From Gemmatimonadaceae bacterium (GTDB taxonomy: Bacteria > Gemmatimonadota > Gemmatimonadetes > Gemmatimonadales > Gemmatimonadaceae), in the NCBI GenBank assembly GCA_035533755.1, contig DATLTC010000019.1, forward strand, positions 1 to 64,000: DNA of 64,000 nt, written 5' to 3'. Shown in pieces: positions 50,024 to 58,999 of this stretch (position 1 is its first letter; every line of letters begins with the position of its first letter). Under the pieces are notes generated by a model. The model worked only from the letters and a program-made list of their open reading frames with translations. It had not been told where the DNA came from and did not search any database. Both the position numbers and the translations under genes were made by a program.

Positions 50024-51019
50024 ATGGAACTGCTCCGCGTGAACCCCGCCGCTCCCGATCCGGCCGCGCTGGCGCGCGCCGCGGAGGTGCTGCGCGCCGG
50101 AGGGCTGGTGGCCTTCCCCACCGAGACCGTGTACGGACTCGGCGCCCACGCGTTGGACGAGCGGGCCGTGGCGCGGATCTACGCCGCCAAGGGGCGCCCG
50201 GCGTACAACCCGCTGATCGCGCACGTGGCCGACGCCGACGCCGCGCGCGCGCTCGTGTCCGCCTGGCCGCTGGCCGCCGAACTCCTGGCGCGCGCCTTCT
50301 GGCCGGGCCCGCTCACGATGGTGCTTCCCAAGCGCGAGATGATCCCGGACGCGGTGACCGCGGGCCTGCCCAGCGTAGCGGTGCGCGTGCCCGGACACCC
50401 GGTAGCGCTGGCGCTGCTGCGCGCGGCGGGGATTCCGGTGGCGGCGCCGAGCGCCAATCGCTTCACGCAGGTGTCTCCCACCTCGGCCGAGCACGTGGTG
50501 GCGTCGCTGGGCGACGCCGTGGATCTGGTGCTGGATGGCGGCCCGACCACCGTGGGCATCGAATCCACGGTCGTGGATCTCACCGGTCCCGTGCCACGCG
50601 TGTTGCGACCCGGCATGATCAGCGCGGAACAGATCGGCGCGGTGGTGGGCGCGGTGGACGAGCGTCCGGTGGCCGTGGAAGCCGGCGCGGCGCGTTCGTC
50701 GCCCGGGCTGGTGGACCGTCATTACGCGCCGCGCGCGCGACTGCTGCCGTTCGACGACGGCTCGCGGGCCGCGGCCCTGGCCGAAGCCGCCGCCGCGACG
50801 GCGCGCGGCGAGCGGGTGGGCAGCCTGGCGTTCTCGCCGCTGCCGGTGGCCGAACCGCGCCTCATGCCGCGCCGCGCGGCCGCGTATGCGCGGCGGCTGT
50901 ACGCCGAGCTGCACGAGCTCGACGATCGCGGCTGCGCGCTGGTGCTCGTGGAGCGCGTGCCCGACGCGCCCGAATGGGCCGGCGTCCGCGACCGGCTGGA
51001 GCGCGCGGCCCACGAGTAA
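50024..51019 (+). CDS. tsaC: L-threonylcarbamoyladenylate synthase (Sua5/TsaC type)
   Basis: 331 residues. The YrdC domain (about 10-200) has GGLVAFPTETVYGLGAHA, KGRPAYNPL, and AAPSANRFTQVSPT. A C-terminal Sua5 domain (about 225-330) begins with the linker SSPGLVDRHYAPRA, whose HYAP motif is diagnostic. It makes threonylcarbamoyl-AMP for the t6A37 modification of ANN-decoding tRNAs. The long, Sua5-type form is common outside Enterobacteria. The ATG is preceded by GCGGGCC rather than a clear Shine-Dalgarno. Confidence 0.96.
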   Translation: MELLRVNPAAPDPAALARAAEVLRAGGLVAFPTETVYGLGAHALDERAVARIYAAKGRPAYNPLIAHVADADAARALVSAWPLAAELLARAFWPGPLTMVLPKREMIPDAVTAGLPSVAVRVPGHPVALALLRAAGIPVAAPSANRFTQVSPTSAEHVVASLGDAVDLVLDGGPTTVGIESTVVDLTGPVPRVLRPGMISAEQIGAVVGAVDERPVAVEAGAARSSPGLVDRHYAPRARLLPFDDGSRAAALAEAAAATARGERVGSLAFSPLPVAEPRLMPRRAAAYARRLYAELHELDDRGCALVLVERVPDAPEWAGVRDRLERAAHE

Positions 51020-51024
51020 CGGTC

Positions 51025-51064
51025 GTGCACCGGGCGGCTTACGCCCCATGGCCCCGGTGCTAAT
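51025..51064 (+). terminator. Hairpin terminator after tsaC
   Basis: GCACCGGG (51025-51032) pairs with CCCGGTGC (51051-51058). The loop has a further GGC/GCC pair, and TAATTT follows. It lies six bases after the tsaC stop. Confidence 0.65.
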
Positions 51065-51090
51065 TTCCACGCGTCCCCGACCCGAGACCC

Positions 51091-53586
51091 ATGTCGCACA
51101 GCCATCGCACGCCGGCGCACGCGCTCAGTGCCGCGACCGCTCTGCTCCTGCTCGCCGCCTGCCAGGCGTCGCCGCCGCGGTCGCCGCGAGCCGGCGATTC
51201 CATGGGCGCCACGATCGGCCGCCTGCCCACCGGCGTCCACCTCGACCCGGCCGGCGTGCAGTACCCGGTGGGCCAGTTTCCGCTGGGGATGGCGCTGGCG
51301 CCCGACGGCCGCCACGTGGCGCTGTTGATGAGCGGGTGGGGCGAACAGGGCGTGCAGATCGTGGACCGCACCACCGGCCAGGTGACGCAGACGCTCGATC
51401 AGGCCGCGGCGTTCATCGGCGTGGCGTTCGCGCCCGACGGACAATCACTCTACGCCTCGGGCGGCAATCAGGACGTGGTCTATCGCTACGCGTGGAGCGA
51501 CGGCCGGGCGACGCTCGCCGACAGCATCGTGCTGGCGCCCAAGCGCCCGCGCGCGCCGGGGCTGCGGTACGCGGCCGGCCTCGCGTTCTCGCCCGACGGG
51601 CGCACGCTGTACGTGGCCGAGAACATGGCCGATTCGCTGGCCGCGGTGGACGTGGCGAGCGGGCGCGTGGTGCATCGCTACGCGACCGATGCGTATCCGT
51701 ATGGCGTCGTGGTGGCGGGCGACGGTCGGGTGTTCGTCTCGGCGTGGGGCGGGTACACCGTCTCGGAATTCACGCCCGAGGGCGACGGCATGAGCGCGCG
51801 GAAAATCGCGGTGGGCCGTCACCCGTCGGCGATGGTGCTCAACGGCGACGGCACGCGACTGTTCGTGGCGTCGGGAAGCACCGATCGCATATTCGTCGTG
51901 GCCACGGCGGAGCATCGGGTGATCCAGACGCTGCTCGATCCGCCGCCGGCGGGACCGGGCGAGGGGAGCACGCCCAATGGGCTGGCGCTGTCCGCCGACG
52001 GCACGCGGTTGTTCGCGGCCGAAGCCGACGCCAACGCGGTGGCGGTATTCGACCTGAGCCCGAAGACGGCGGGCGTGGCGGCGGCCACCGGCACCGACGC
52101 GCTGGTGGGCCGCGTGCCCACGGCGTGGTATCCGACGCTCGTGGCCGCGGTGCGCGACACCCTGCTCGTGGTGAGCGCCAAGGGCCACGGCACGCGGGCC
52201 AATCCCGACGGCGCGCAGCCGGTGCCGATGCCCGGGCACCCGCCGCGCGGCACCAACTACACACTGGGGCAGTTGGAATCCACGATGACGATCGCGCCGC
52301 TGGCGGAGGTGCGGGGCGCCGAGTTGGCGGCGCTCACCCAGCGCGTGGTGCGGGCCAACGCGTGGGACCAGCCCACGGGCCGCACGGCGAACTATCCGCC
52401 GTTCCAGCACGTGGTGTACATCATCAAGGAGAACCGCACGTACGACCAGGTGTTCGGCGACATGCCGTCGGGCGACGGCGACACCTCGCTGGTGTTCTTC
52501 CCGCGCGCCGACTCGCCCAACCACCATGCGCTGGCCGACCGGTTCGGCCTGTACGACCGGTTCTTCGTGAACGCCGAGGTGAGCGCCGACGGGCACAACT
52601 GGTCCACGGCGGCGTACGCCACCGACTATCTGGAAAAGACGGTGCCGTCGAACTACTCCGATCGCGGCCGTCCCTATGACTACGAGGGCTCGGTGTTCGG
52701 GGGCGGCGTGAAGGCGCGCATCCCGCGCGACGACGAGGCCGCGCCGGCGAACGGGTATCTGTGGGACCTGGCCCAGAAGCGGGGGATCACCTTCCGGAAC
52801 TACGGCGAGTTCGTGGTGCCGGGCTCGCTCGACCCGGACGACCCGCTGCCGGCCGCCTATCGCGGCGACAAGCCGTTCCTCAAGGAGCACACGAATCCCG
52901 ACTATCCGGGCTTCGACCTGCGGATCACGGACCAGCATCGCGTGGACGTGTGGCAGGCCGAGTTCGACTCGTACGTGCGGTCGGGCACGCTGCCGGCGCT
53001 CGAGATCGTGCGCCTGCCCAACGATCACACGTCGGGCGCGCAGGCGGGCGCGCCGACGCCGCTCGCGGCGATGGCCGACAACGATCTGGCGCTGGGCCGG
53101 ATCGTGGCGGCGATCTCCCACTCACCGTACTGGAAGAACACCGTGATCTTCGTGCTCGAGGACGATGCGCAGAACGGGCCCGACCACGTGGACTCGCATC
53201 GATCGGTGCTGCTCACGATCTCGGCGTACAACCGGCCCGGCACGATTCACCGGTTCACGAATACCACCGACGTACTCCGCACGATCGAGGAGATCCTGGG
53301 GCTGCAGTCGATGTCGCAGTTCGACTATTACGGGCGGCCGCTGCGGCACATCTGGGCCGACACGCCGGATCTCACGCCGTACACGCCGCTCACCCCCGCA
53401 CCGTCGCTCGACGCGGTGAATCCATCCGTGGGGCGCGGGGCGCGCGAGTCGCGGCGGCTGGATCTGGAGGTGGAGGACATGTCGAACATGGACCTGTTCA
53501 ACCACATCCTGTGGCGCGACCTCAAGGGGAACGGGGTGCCGTATCCCGGCACGCACCGCATCCCGGCCCTCGACGTGATGCACTGA
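51091..53586 (+). CDS. Lipoprotein: YncE propeller fused to a phosphoesterase/alkaline-phosphatase-like domain
   Basis: 831 residues. The lipobox LLAAC puts the lipid on Cys24. Residues about 60-400 form YVTN propeller blades (FPLGMALAPDGRHVALLMSG; GLAFSPDGRTLYVAENM; NGLALSADGTRLFAAEADAN). Residues about 445-790 form a PF04185-type phosphoesterase: VVYIIKENRTYDQVFGDMPSG has the ENRxxD metal site, with DRFGLYDRFFVNAEVSADGH and IFVLEDDAQNGPDHVDSHRS (parts). Members cleave phosphate esters or phospholipids outside the cell. A propeller fused to this enzyme is known as a family. The substrate here is unknown. Confidence 0.9.
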   Translation: MSHSHRTPAHALSAATALLLLAACQASPPRSPRAGDSMGATIGRLPTGVHLDPAGVQYPVGQFPLGMALAPDGRHVALLMSGWGEQGVQIVDRTTGQVTQTLDQAAAFIGVAFAPDGQSLYASGGNQDVVYRYAWSDGRATLADSIVLAPKRPRAPGLRYAAGLAFSPDGRTLYVAENMADSLAAVDVASGRVVHRYATDAYPYGVVVAGDGRVFVSAWGGYTVSEFTPEGDGMSARKIAVGRHPSAMVLNGDGTRLFVASGSTDRIFVVATAEHRVIQTLLDPPPAGPGEGSTPNGLALSADGTRLFAAEADANAVAVFDLSPKTAGVAAATGTDALVGRVPTAWYPTLVAAVRDTLLVVSAKGHGTRANPDGAQPVPMPGHPPRGTNYTLGQLESTMTIAPLAEVRGAELAALTQRVVRANAWDQPTGRTANYPPFQHVVYIIKENRTYDQVFGDMPSGDGDTSLVFFPRADSPNHHALADRFGLYDRFFVNAEVSADGHNWSTAAYATDYLEKTVPSNYSDRGRPYDYEGSVFGGGVKARIPRDDEAAPANGYLWDLAQKRGITFRNYGEFVVPGSLDPDDPLPAAYRGDKPFLKEHTNPDYPGFDLRITDQHRVDVWQAEFDSYVRSGTLPALEIVRLPNDHTSGAQAGAPTPLAAMADNDLALGRIVAAISHSPYWKNTVIFVLEDDAQNGPDHVDSHRSVLLTISAYNRPGTIHRFTNTTDVLRTIEEILGLQSMSQFDYYGRPLRHIWADTPDLTPYTPLTPAPSLDAVNPSVGRGARESRRLDLEVEDMSNMDLFNHILWRDLKGNGVPYPGTHRIPALDVMH

Positions 53587-53609
53587 CGGCTGCGTACCGC
53601 GCACTGCAC

Positions 53610-53635
53610 GCTGCCCGCCGAAGGCGGTGGGCAGC
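53610..53635. terminator. Hairpin between converging phosphoesterase and infA genes
   Basis: GCTGCCCGCCG (53610-53620) pairs with CGGTGGGCAGC (53625-53635), one G-T pair, loop AAGG. The right arm contains the same GGCGGTGGGCAG core as the hairpin at 1640-1690. It probably works in both directions. Confidence 0.6.
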
Positions 53636-53644
53636 GGCCGGCTC

Positions 53645-53866
53645 TCAGTTCTTGTGTCGGAAGGTGATGCGGCCGCGGCTGAGATCGTAGGGCGATACCT
53701 CGATGGTCACCCGGTCGCCGGCGAGTACGCGAATGCGGAACCGGCGCATATTGCCTCCCAGCGTGGCCAGCACGGTGTGCCCGTTGCTCAGGAGCACGCG
53801 AAACGTGGCGTTGGGGAGCACTTCGGTGACTTGGCCTTCGAGTTGTATCGCTTCTTCCTTCGCCAT
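53645..53866 (-). CDS. infA: Translation initiation factor IF-1
   Basis: 73 residues, a single OB fold: [45 protein letters not shown] (parts) and [17 protein letters not shown] 53866 is chosen because GGAGA lies six bases upstream and the length then matches IF-1; an ATG four codons earlier lies within that Shine-Dalgarno region. It is not in the usual ribosomal-protein cluster here, so it may be a second copy or a relocated gene. Confidence 0.95.
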   Translation of the reverse strand: MAKEEAIQLEGQVTEVLPNATFRVLLSNGHTVLATLGGNMRRFRIRVLAGDRVTIEVSPYDLSRGRITFRHKN

Positions 53867-53932
53867 CCAGTTCTCCATGAAGGCGGCACCGCCCGGGAAA
53901 TTCCGGCGGGCGGGGCTGCGGCAGCGGGAAGT

Positions 53933-55129
53933 CTAGGACCGGCCACCGGTTCCGTCAACGCGCGCCGGCGCGGCATCGGACCGCGGCGCCCCCACCAGGC
54001 CCGATTCCCCCATCACGCAGTTGCGGCCGGCGCGCTTGGCGGCCAGCAGCAGGTCGTCGGCGCGCTGGAGGAGGTCGAGGGCGTGATCGCTCTCCCGATC
54101 GAGCGTCGCGACGCCGGCGCTGAAGGTGACGTGGCCGTCGACCACCCCCGGAATGTCGAACAGCATCGTCTCCATGAGCCGACGGATCTGGTCGAGTTTC
54201 ACCGCCGCGTCGTCGCCAGGCGTTTCGGGCAGCACGATCACGAATTCCTCGCCGCCGAACCGCGCCACGATGTCGGTGCTGCGGACGGTGCGCCGGAGCA
54301 GGTGCGCGAACGCCCGCAGGGCGGCGTCGCCGGAGGCGTGCCCGAACGTGTCGTTGAACTGCTTGAACAGGTCCAGATCCACCATCGCCAGAGCGAGCGG
54401 CCGGCCGTAGCGCCGGGCGCGCCCCACCTCCTCGCGCACGCGTTCCTCGAGCACGTTGCGATTGAAGAGCCGGGTGAGCGGATCGTGCGTGGAGAGTTGT
54501 CGCAGGCGGTGGGCGCGCTCGAGCACGGCACGGCTCAGCATGGCGGCCACACCGAGGACGATCAGACGGCCGATCTGATCGCCCCACGAGAAGTTGCCGT
54601 AGCCGGCGTAGCGCGGGTCGGACAGATCCCAATGCGCGTGCACGACGAGGACGAGCGCGGCGTATTCCACCACCGCCACGGCGCCGGCCACGAGCGGCGC
54701 CCGCCGGTCGTAGCGCAGCGCCGTGCTGGCGATGGCGAGAAGATAGATCTCGAATACGACGCGACTGTTGACGGTGATCTCGGGGCGGCCGATGAGGATG
54801 AACGCGGCCAGGATGGCGCTCACGCTGGTCACGTCGTAGACGCTGGTCGCGATGCTCCACCACGTGCGGTAGTGGCCGCGCGAGACGGCCGCCAACACCG
54901 ATGCGGCGAACCCCAGGCTGACCAACCCCACCACGAGACCCACGTAGTTCTCGAGCTGGTCGGACCGCTGGACGATGCTCTGCAGCGGGATCAGCAGGAG
55001 GATGGCCGTGAACACGAGGCGTGCCCGCGCCACCGTGCGCTCGCCGGCGGCTCCGGCATCGATCAGGCTGGCATCGCTGGCCGAGAGGAGACGCTCCCAG
55101 CGAGCACCGGTCGGGGGTTCCTGCAACAT
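53933..55129 (-). CDS. Membrane diguanylate cyclase (GGDEF)
   Basis: 398 residues. About six membrane helices lie in residues 35-210. The GGDEF domain (about 220-385) follows: STHDPLTRLFNRNVLEERV, MVDLDLFKQFNDTFGHASGD, and the active site RFGGEEF. The inhibitory I-site RSTD lies exactly five residues before GGEEF, so product feedback is expected. It makes c-di-GMP, which often controls type IV pili and biofilm. No EAL domain is present. It is divergent from the TPP riboswitch leader. Confidence 0.94.
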   Translation of the reverse strand: MLQEPPTGARWERLLSASDASLIDAGAAGERTVARARLVFTAILLLIPLQSIVQRSDQLENYVGLVVGLVSLGFAASVLAAVSRGHYRTWWSIATSVYDVTSVSAILAAFILIGRPEITVNSRVVFEIYLLAIASTALRYDRRAPLVAGAVAVVEYAALVLVVHAHWDLSDPRYAGYGNFSWGDQIGRLIVLGVAAMLSRAVLERAHRLRQLSTHDPLTRLFNRNVLEERVREEVGRARRYGRPLALAMVDLDLFKQFNDTFGHASGDAALRAFAHLLRRTVRSTDIVARFGGEEFVIVLPETPGDDAAVKLDQIRRLMETMLFDIPGVVDGHVTFSAGVATLDRESDHALDLLQRADDLLLAAKRAGRNCVMGESGLVGAPRSDAAPARVDGTGGRS

Positions 55130-55257
55130 CGGCCCGGGGAATGGGGGGTTGGATGGGGCACTCCGCGCGCCCCACTCCCCATAGTGTAACAGGCCGGCGG
55201 GCGGCGCCAGACCTCCCCGGGTGCCGGGCCCGGGGCGCCGGCATTAGGTTCCTCCGT

Positions 55258-55344
55258 TGACCGGGGTGCCCGGGCGCACATCCGCGCCCGCGCTGAGATC
55301 ACACCCGTCGAACCTGAACCGGCTCGTACCGGCGTAGGGAGTCA
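55258..55344 (+). promoter_or_regulatory. TPP (THI-box) riboswitch
   Basis: All conserved blocks are present in order: GGGGTGCC (55263-55270), CTGAGA (55293-55298), ACCC (55303-55306), GAACCTGA (55310-55317) and CGTAGGGA (55333-55340). The closing helix P1 pairs TGAC (55258-55261) with GTCA (55341-55344). It lies 78 bases before the TonB receptor start. TPP binding should reduce expression of the receptor. Confidence 0.95.
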
Positions 55345-55367
55345 TCCATGCACAATTCCGCCCACCG

Positions 55368-55387
55368 GGCGCGCCATCGGGCGCGCC
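55368..55387 (+). promoter_or_regulatory. Likely riboswitch expression-platform hairpin
   Basis: Two copies of the self-complementary octamer GGCGCGCC (55368-55375 and 55380-55387) are separated by ATCG and form a perfect 8-bp stem. It lies between the TPP aptamer and the receptor start and could act as a terminator (TCCTCTCTC follows further down) or in occluding the leader. Confidence 0.5.
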
Positions 55388-55421
55388 GGCACTCGCGTCC
55401 TCTCTCGTGGGGGATCCGCGC

Positions 55422-57638
55422 ATGACCATCCTGACCCTGTTGACCGCCCTGTTCGCGGCCACCGGCCTGGGCGGCGTGGTGCGCGACGCCCAGACCCATG
55501 CGCCGTTGGCCGGCGTCCGCGTGGAGGACGTGCGCACGCACGCCGCCACCGTGACCGACTCGGCGGGCCGGTTCACGCTCGCCGTCACGCCGCCGGCGCG
55601 GCTCCGGTTCAGCCGCCACGGGTACGTGACCGTGGAGCACGACGTGCTGGCCGAGCGCGGGACCGCGGTGGAACTGGTGCGCACGGCGCAGAGCCTGGAG
55701 CGGGTGACGGTGTCGGCGCTGCGGGCCGGCGCCAGCGCACCGATCTCGGCCGACGTGGTGACCCAGGCGCAGATCCAGGCGCGCTCATTCGGCCAGGAGC
55801 CGCCGCTGCTGCTGGCCAACACGCCGTCGTTCACGTCGTACGCCGAGCAGGGGGGCTATTCGGGATACAGCTACATCCGCCTGCGCGGCATCGATCAGAC
55901 GCGGATCAACCTCACGCTCGACGGCATCCCGCTCAACGATCCGGAGGACGAGGTTTTCTACTTTGCCGATCTGCCGGATTTCATGACCAGCATGCAGTCG
56001 GTGCAGATCCAGCGCGGCGTGGGCACGAGCACCAACGGCACGGCGTCGTACGGCGGATCGATCAACTTCGAGTCGGTATCGCTTACCGCGACGCCGGCCG
56101 GGGGGCACGTGGATCTGGGGACGGGCGCCTGGAATTCGCGCCGCGGCTCCGTGGACTACGCGTCGGGGCTCCTGCCCAGCCGGTTCGCGTTCTACGCGCG
56201 GGCCAGCGACCAGGCCACCGACAGCTATCGCGAGCACGCCGGCGACATGTCGCATTCGGGCTTTCTGAGCGCCGGATATTTCGGCGACCGCAACATCGTG
56301 AAACTCACGGCCATGGCCGGGCAGGAGCACAGCCAGCTGGCGTACTATGCCTCGGCTGAATCGACGCTGGTGCGCGACCGCCGCGACAATCCGCTCTCGC
56401 CCGACGAGCGCGACGACTTCGGCGAGCAACTCGGGAGTCTGGCCTACACGCGGCTGATCAACCCGCGGTCGTCCATCTCCACCACGCTGTACGGGGTCTC
56501 GGCCACCGGCTATTACGACGTGAAGGAGCCGCAGACCGACCGCTACCACCTGGACTTCTGGTGGGCGGGGGTGATGAGCACGTACACGTACCGCGGCGAC
56601 CGCACGCAGCTGGACATCGGCGTGCACGCAGCGGACTACCATCGGGACCACTACATGTTCACGCTGCCCGATCTGGCCAACCGGGTGTACTCCAACCGCG
56701 GGATCAAGCGCGAGGCGAGCGCGTTCGTGAAGGGCACCTACGACGTGGGCCGGGTGACGCTGTTCGGCGACGTGCAGGCGCGCGATGCCTGGTGGCGGTA
56801 CGTGCCCGACCAGAACGCCGACATCGCGCCGGCGAGCATCAGCTGGCGGTTCCTGAACCCCAAGGGCGGGCTCACCTACCGGTTGGCGCCGGCCTGGAGC
56901 GCGTACGCGTCGTACGGCGTGAACGGCCGCGAGCCGGCCCGCAACGACATCCTGGCCGGATTCGACAATCTGGACACGTCGAACGTGTCGTTCGTGGGGA
57001 GCTTCGAGCGGGTGCGTCCGGAGACGGCCCACGATCTGGAGCTGGGGGTGCACTACCGCGGCGCGGCCGTGACGCTGGACGCCGACGGGTACGACATGGA
57101 GTTCCGCAACGAGATCGCGGCGATCGGGCAGCTGAGCTATCTGGGGCTGCCGCTGCGGAAGAACGTGCCGGCGAGCACGCGCCGGGGGCTCGAAGCGGAC
57201 GTGGCCTGGCGGCTCGCGCCGGCGCTCACCGCGTCGGTGAACGGCAACCTGAGTCGCAACTGGATCGCCGCCTACACCGACGACGCGAGCGGCATCACGT
57301 ACCACGACGTCCCGCCGCTGCTCACGCCGCAGCTGTCCACCAACCAACGGTTGAGCTACGCGCCGGCGCGGGGGCTCGCGCTGTCGCTGGAGGGGCGCTA
57401 CACCTCGCAATCGTTCCTCGACAACACGGGCGACCGGCAGTTCGTGCTGCCGGCAGCGTACATCACGGATGCCCAGGTGGCGTGGAGCGACGCGGCCCGG
57501 GGCTACGAGATCACACTGTTCGTGAATAACCTGGCCGGGGTCAACCGCTACGGCAGCGGCTATACGGACGGCTCGATCTCATACTACTATCCGCTGCCGC
57601 CGAGGAACCTGTTCCTGCAGTTCCGGGCCGGATTCTGA
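55422..57638 (+). CDS. TonB-dependent receptor, probable thiamine transporter
   Basis: 738 residues. A carboxypeptidase-regulatory-like domain (about 18-90, GGVVRDAQTHAPLAGVRVED) is followed by the plug (about 95-210, PLLLANTPSFTSYAEQGG; RLRGIDQTRINLTLDGIPLND; VQIQRGVGTSTNG) and the 22-strand barrel ending FLQFRAGF. The TPP riboswitch upstream makes thiamine, TPP or a precursor the most likely substrate; TPP-riboswitch-controlled TonB receptors are established in Bacteroidetes and some Proteobacteria. ATG 55422 has GGGGGA about seven bases upstream; GTG 55407 is an alternative. Confidence 0.93.
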   Translation: MTILTLLTALFAATGLGGVVRDAQTHAPLAGVRVEDVRTHAATVTDSAGRFTLAVTPPARLRFSRHGYVTVEHDVLAERGTAVELVRTAQSLERVTVSALRAGASAPISADVVTQAQIQARSFGQEPPLLLANTPSFTSYAEQGGYSGYSYIRLRGIDQTRINLTLDGIPLNDPEDEVFYFADLPDFMTSMQSVQIQRGVGTSTNGTASYGGSINFESVSLTATPAGGHVDLGTGAWNSRRGSVDYASGLLPSRFAFYARASDQATDSYREHAGDMSHSGFLSAGYFGDRNIVKLTAMAGQEHSQLAYYASAESTLVRDRRDNPLSPDERDDFGEQLGSLAYTRLINPRSSISTTLYGVSATGYYDVKEPQTDRYHLDFWWAGVMSTYTYRGDRTQLDIGVHAADYHRDHYMFTLPDLANRVYSNRGIKREASAFVKGTYDVGRVTLFGDVQARDAWWRYVPDQNADIAPASISWRFLNPKGGLTYRLAPAWSAYASYGVNGREPARNDILAGFDNLDTSNVSFVGSFERVRPETAHDLELGVHYRGAAVTLDADGYDMEFRNEIAAIGQLSYLGLPLRKNVPASTRRGLEADVAWRLAPALTASVNGNLSRNWIAAYTDDASGITYHDVPPLLTPQLSTNQRLSYAPARGLALSLEGRYTSQSFLDNTGDRQFVLPAAYITDAQVAWSDAARGYEITLFVNNLAGVNRYGSGYTDGSISYYYPLPPRNLFLQFRAGF

Positions 57639-57718
57639 CCGGTCCGGGGGGAAACGGGGGCGGTTGGCCTTGAGAAATGGCCCCCGGACGTTGATACTCC
57701 TCGTGGACCAACCCTGCG

Positions 57719-58999
57719 ATGCCGCACTCTCCCGTTTCCCCCGACCAACTCAAGGATGCCTGTCTGCTCCTCGTCGACGACGAGCAGACGAATCTGACCC
57801 TGCTGCGGCTGATCCTCGGCCGCGCGGGGTATACGCGCGTGCATACGCTGTCCGACGCGCGCGACGTGCTGCCGCTGGCCCGGGCGTTGAATCCGGACCT
57901 CGTGGTGCTCGATCTGCGGATGCCCACGATGAGCGGGTTCACGGTGCTCGAGGGGTTGGTGGAGCAGACGGCGCCCGACGAATTCCTGCCGATCCTGGTC
58001 GTCACCGGCGATGCCAGCCAGACGGCGCGGCAGCGGGCGCTGAAGCTGGGCGCCAAGGACTTCCTGACCAAGCCGTTCGAGGCGACGGAGGTGCTGCTCC
58101 GCATCCACAATCTGCTGGTCACGCGCATGCTGCACGAGTCGGTGCGCGCGCAGAACGAGCTGCTCGAAGCCAAGGTCACCGAGCGCACGTCGCAGCTGGA
58201 GCGGGCGGCGGCGCAGGCCGAGGAGGCCAATCGCGCCAAGAGCGTGTTCCTGGCCACGATGAGCCATGAACTGCACACGCCGCTCAACGCCGTGATCGGC
58301 TTTGCCAACGAACTGCAGAAGAATCACGCCGGCAACCTCCTGCCGCAGGATCTGACGTACGTGCAGCGCATCAGCAGCAACGGACTCCAGCTGTTGCGCG
58401 TGATCAACGACGTGTTGGACCTGTCCAAGGTCGAGGCCGGGAAGATGGAAGTGGAGCTGGCGCCGGTGGCGCTGGACCGCCTGGTGCTCGACACGCTCAA
58501 GGACATGGAGAGCCGATCGGTGGGCACGGCGGTGGTGCCGCGTGTTTCGCTGCCGCCGTCGCTGGTGCCGATCGAGAGCGACGAGCACAAACTCAAGCGG
58601 GTGCTGATGAACCTCGTGGACAACGCCGTGAAATTCACCGAATCGGGAAGCTACCGCGTGGGGATCATCACCACGCCGGGCACCGGTCGGCCGCTCCGGC
58701 TGGACGTGATCGACACCGGGGTGGGCATTCCCGCCAACCGGCTGGACAAGATCTTCGGCGCCTTCGAGCAGGGCGAATCGGGCACGCGCCGGCGCCACGA
58801 AGGCACCGGCCTGGGGCTGGCGATCTCGCGCGCGCTGTGCGAGGCGATGAACTACCGGCTGACCGTGGTCAGCGAGCCGGGCCGCGGGTCGGCGTTCAGC
58901 GTGCTCCTGTCGCCCGACGCCGAGCCCCCGCGTTCGTACGACGATGCGCTGCGGGCGTACGCGCCCGCGTCCTCCGACCTGACGACACGTGGTTCGTAG
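57719..58999 (+). CDS. Response-regulator/histidine-kinase hybrid
   Basis: 426 residues, soluble. The receiver domain comes first (about 14-130): acidic pocket Asp20/21, phospho-acceptor Asp65 (VVLDLRMPT), Lys119 (FLTKPF). A coiled coil (about 140-175) follows, then HisKA with His183 in ATMSHELHTPLNAVIGFANEL and HATPase with LVDNAVKFTESG, DTGVGIP and GTGLGLAIS. The H-box reads HELHTP instead of the usual HELRTP; the phospho-acceptor is intact. REC-HK proteins take phosphate or sense through a partner. The next gene overlaps by 11 bases. Confidence 0.92.
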   Translation: MPHSPVSPDQLKDACLLLVDDEQTNLTLLRLILGRAGYTRVHTLSDARDVLPLARALNPDLVVLDLRMPTMSGFTVLEGLVEQTAPDEFLPILVVTGDASQTARQRALKLGAKDFLTKPFEATEVLLRIHNLLVTRMLHESVRAQNELLEAKVTERTSQLERAAAQAEEANRAKSVFLATMSHELHTPLNAVIGFANELQKNHAGNLLPQDLTYVQRISSNGLQLLRVINDVLDLSKVEAGKMEVELAPVALDRLVLDTLKDMESRSVGTAVVPRVSLPPSLVPIESDEHKLKRVLMNLVDNAVKFTESGSYRVGIITTPGTGRPLRLDVIDTGVGIPANRLDKIFGAFEQGESGTRRRHEGTGLGLAISRALCEAMNYRLTVVSEPGRGSAFSVLLSPDAEPPRSYDDALRAYAPASSDLTTRGS

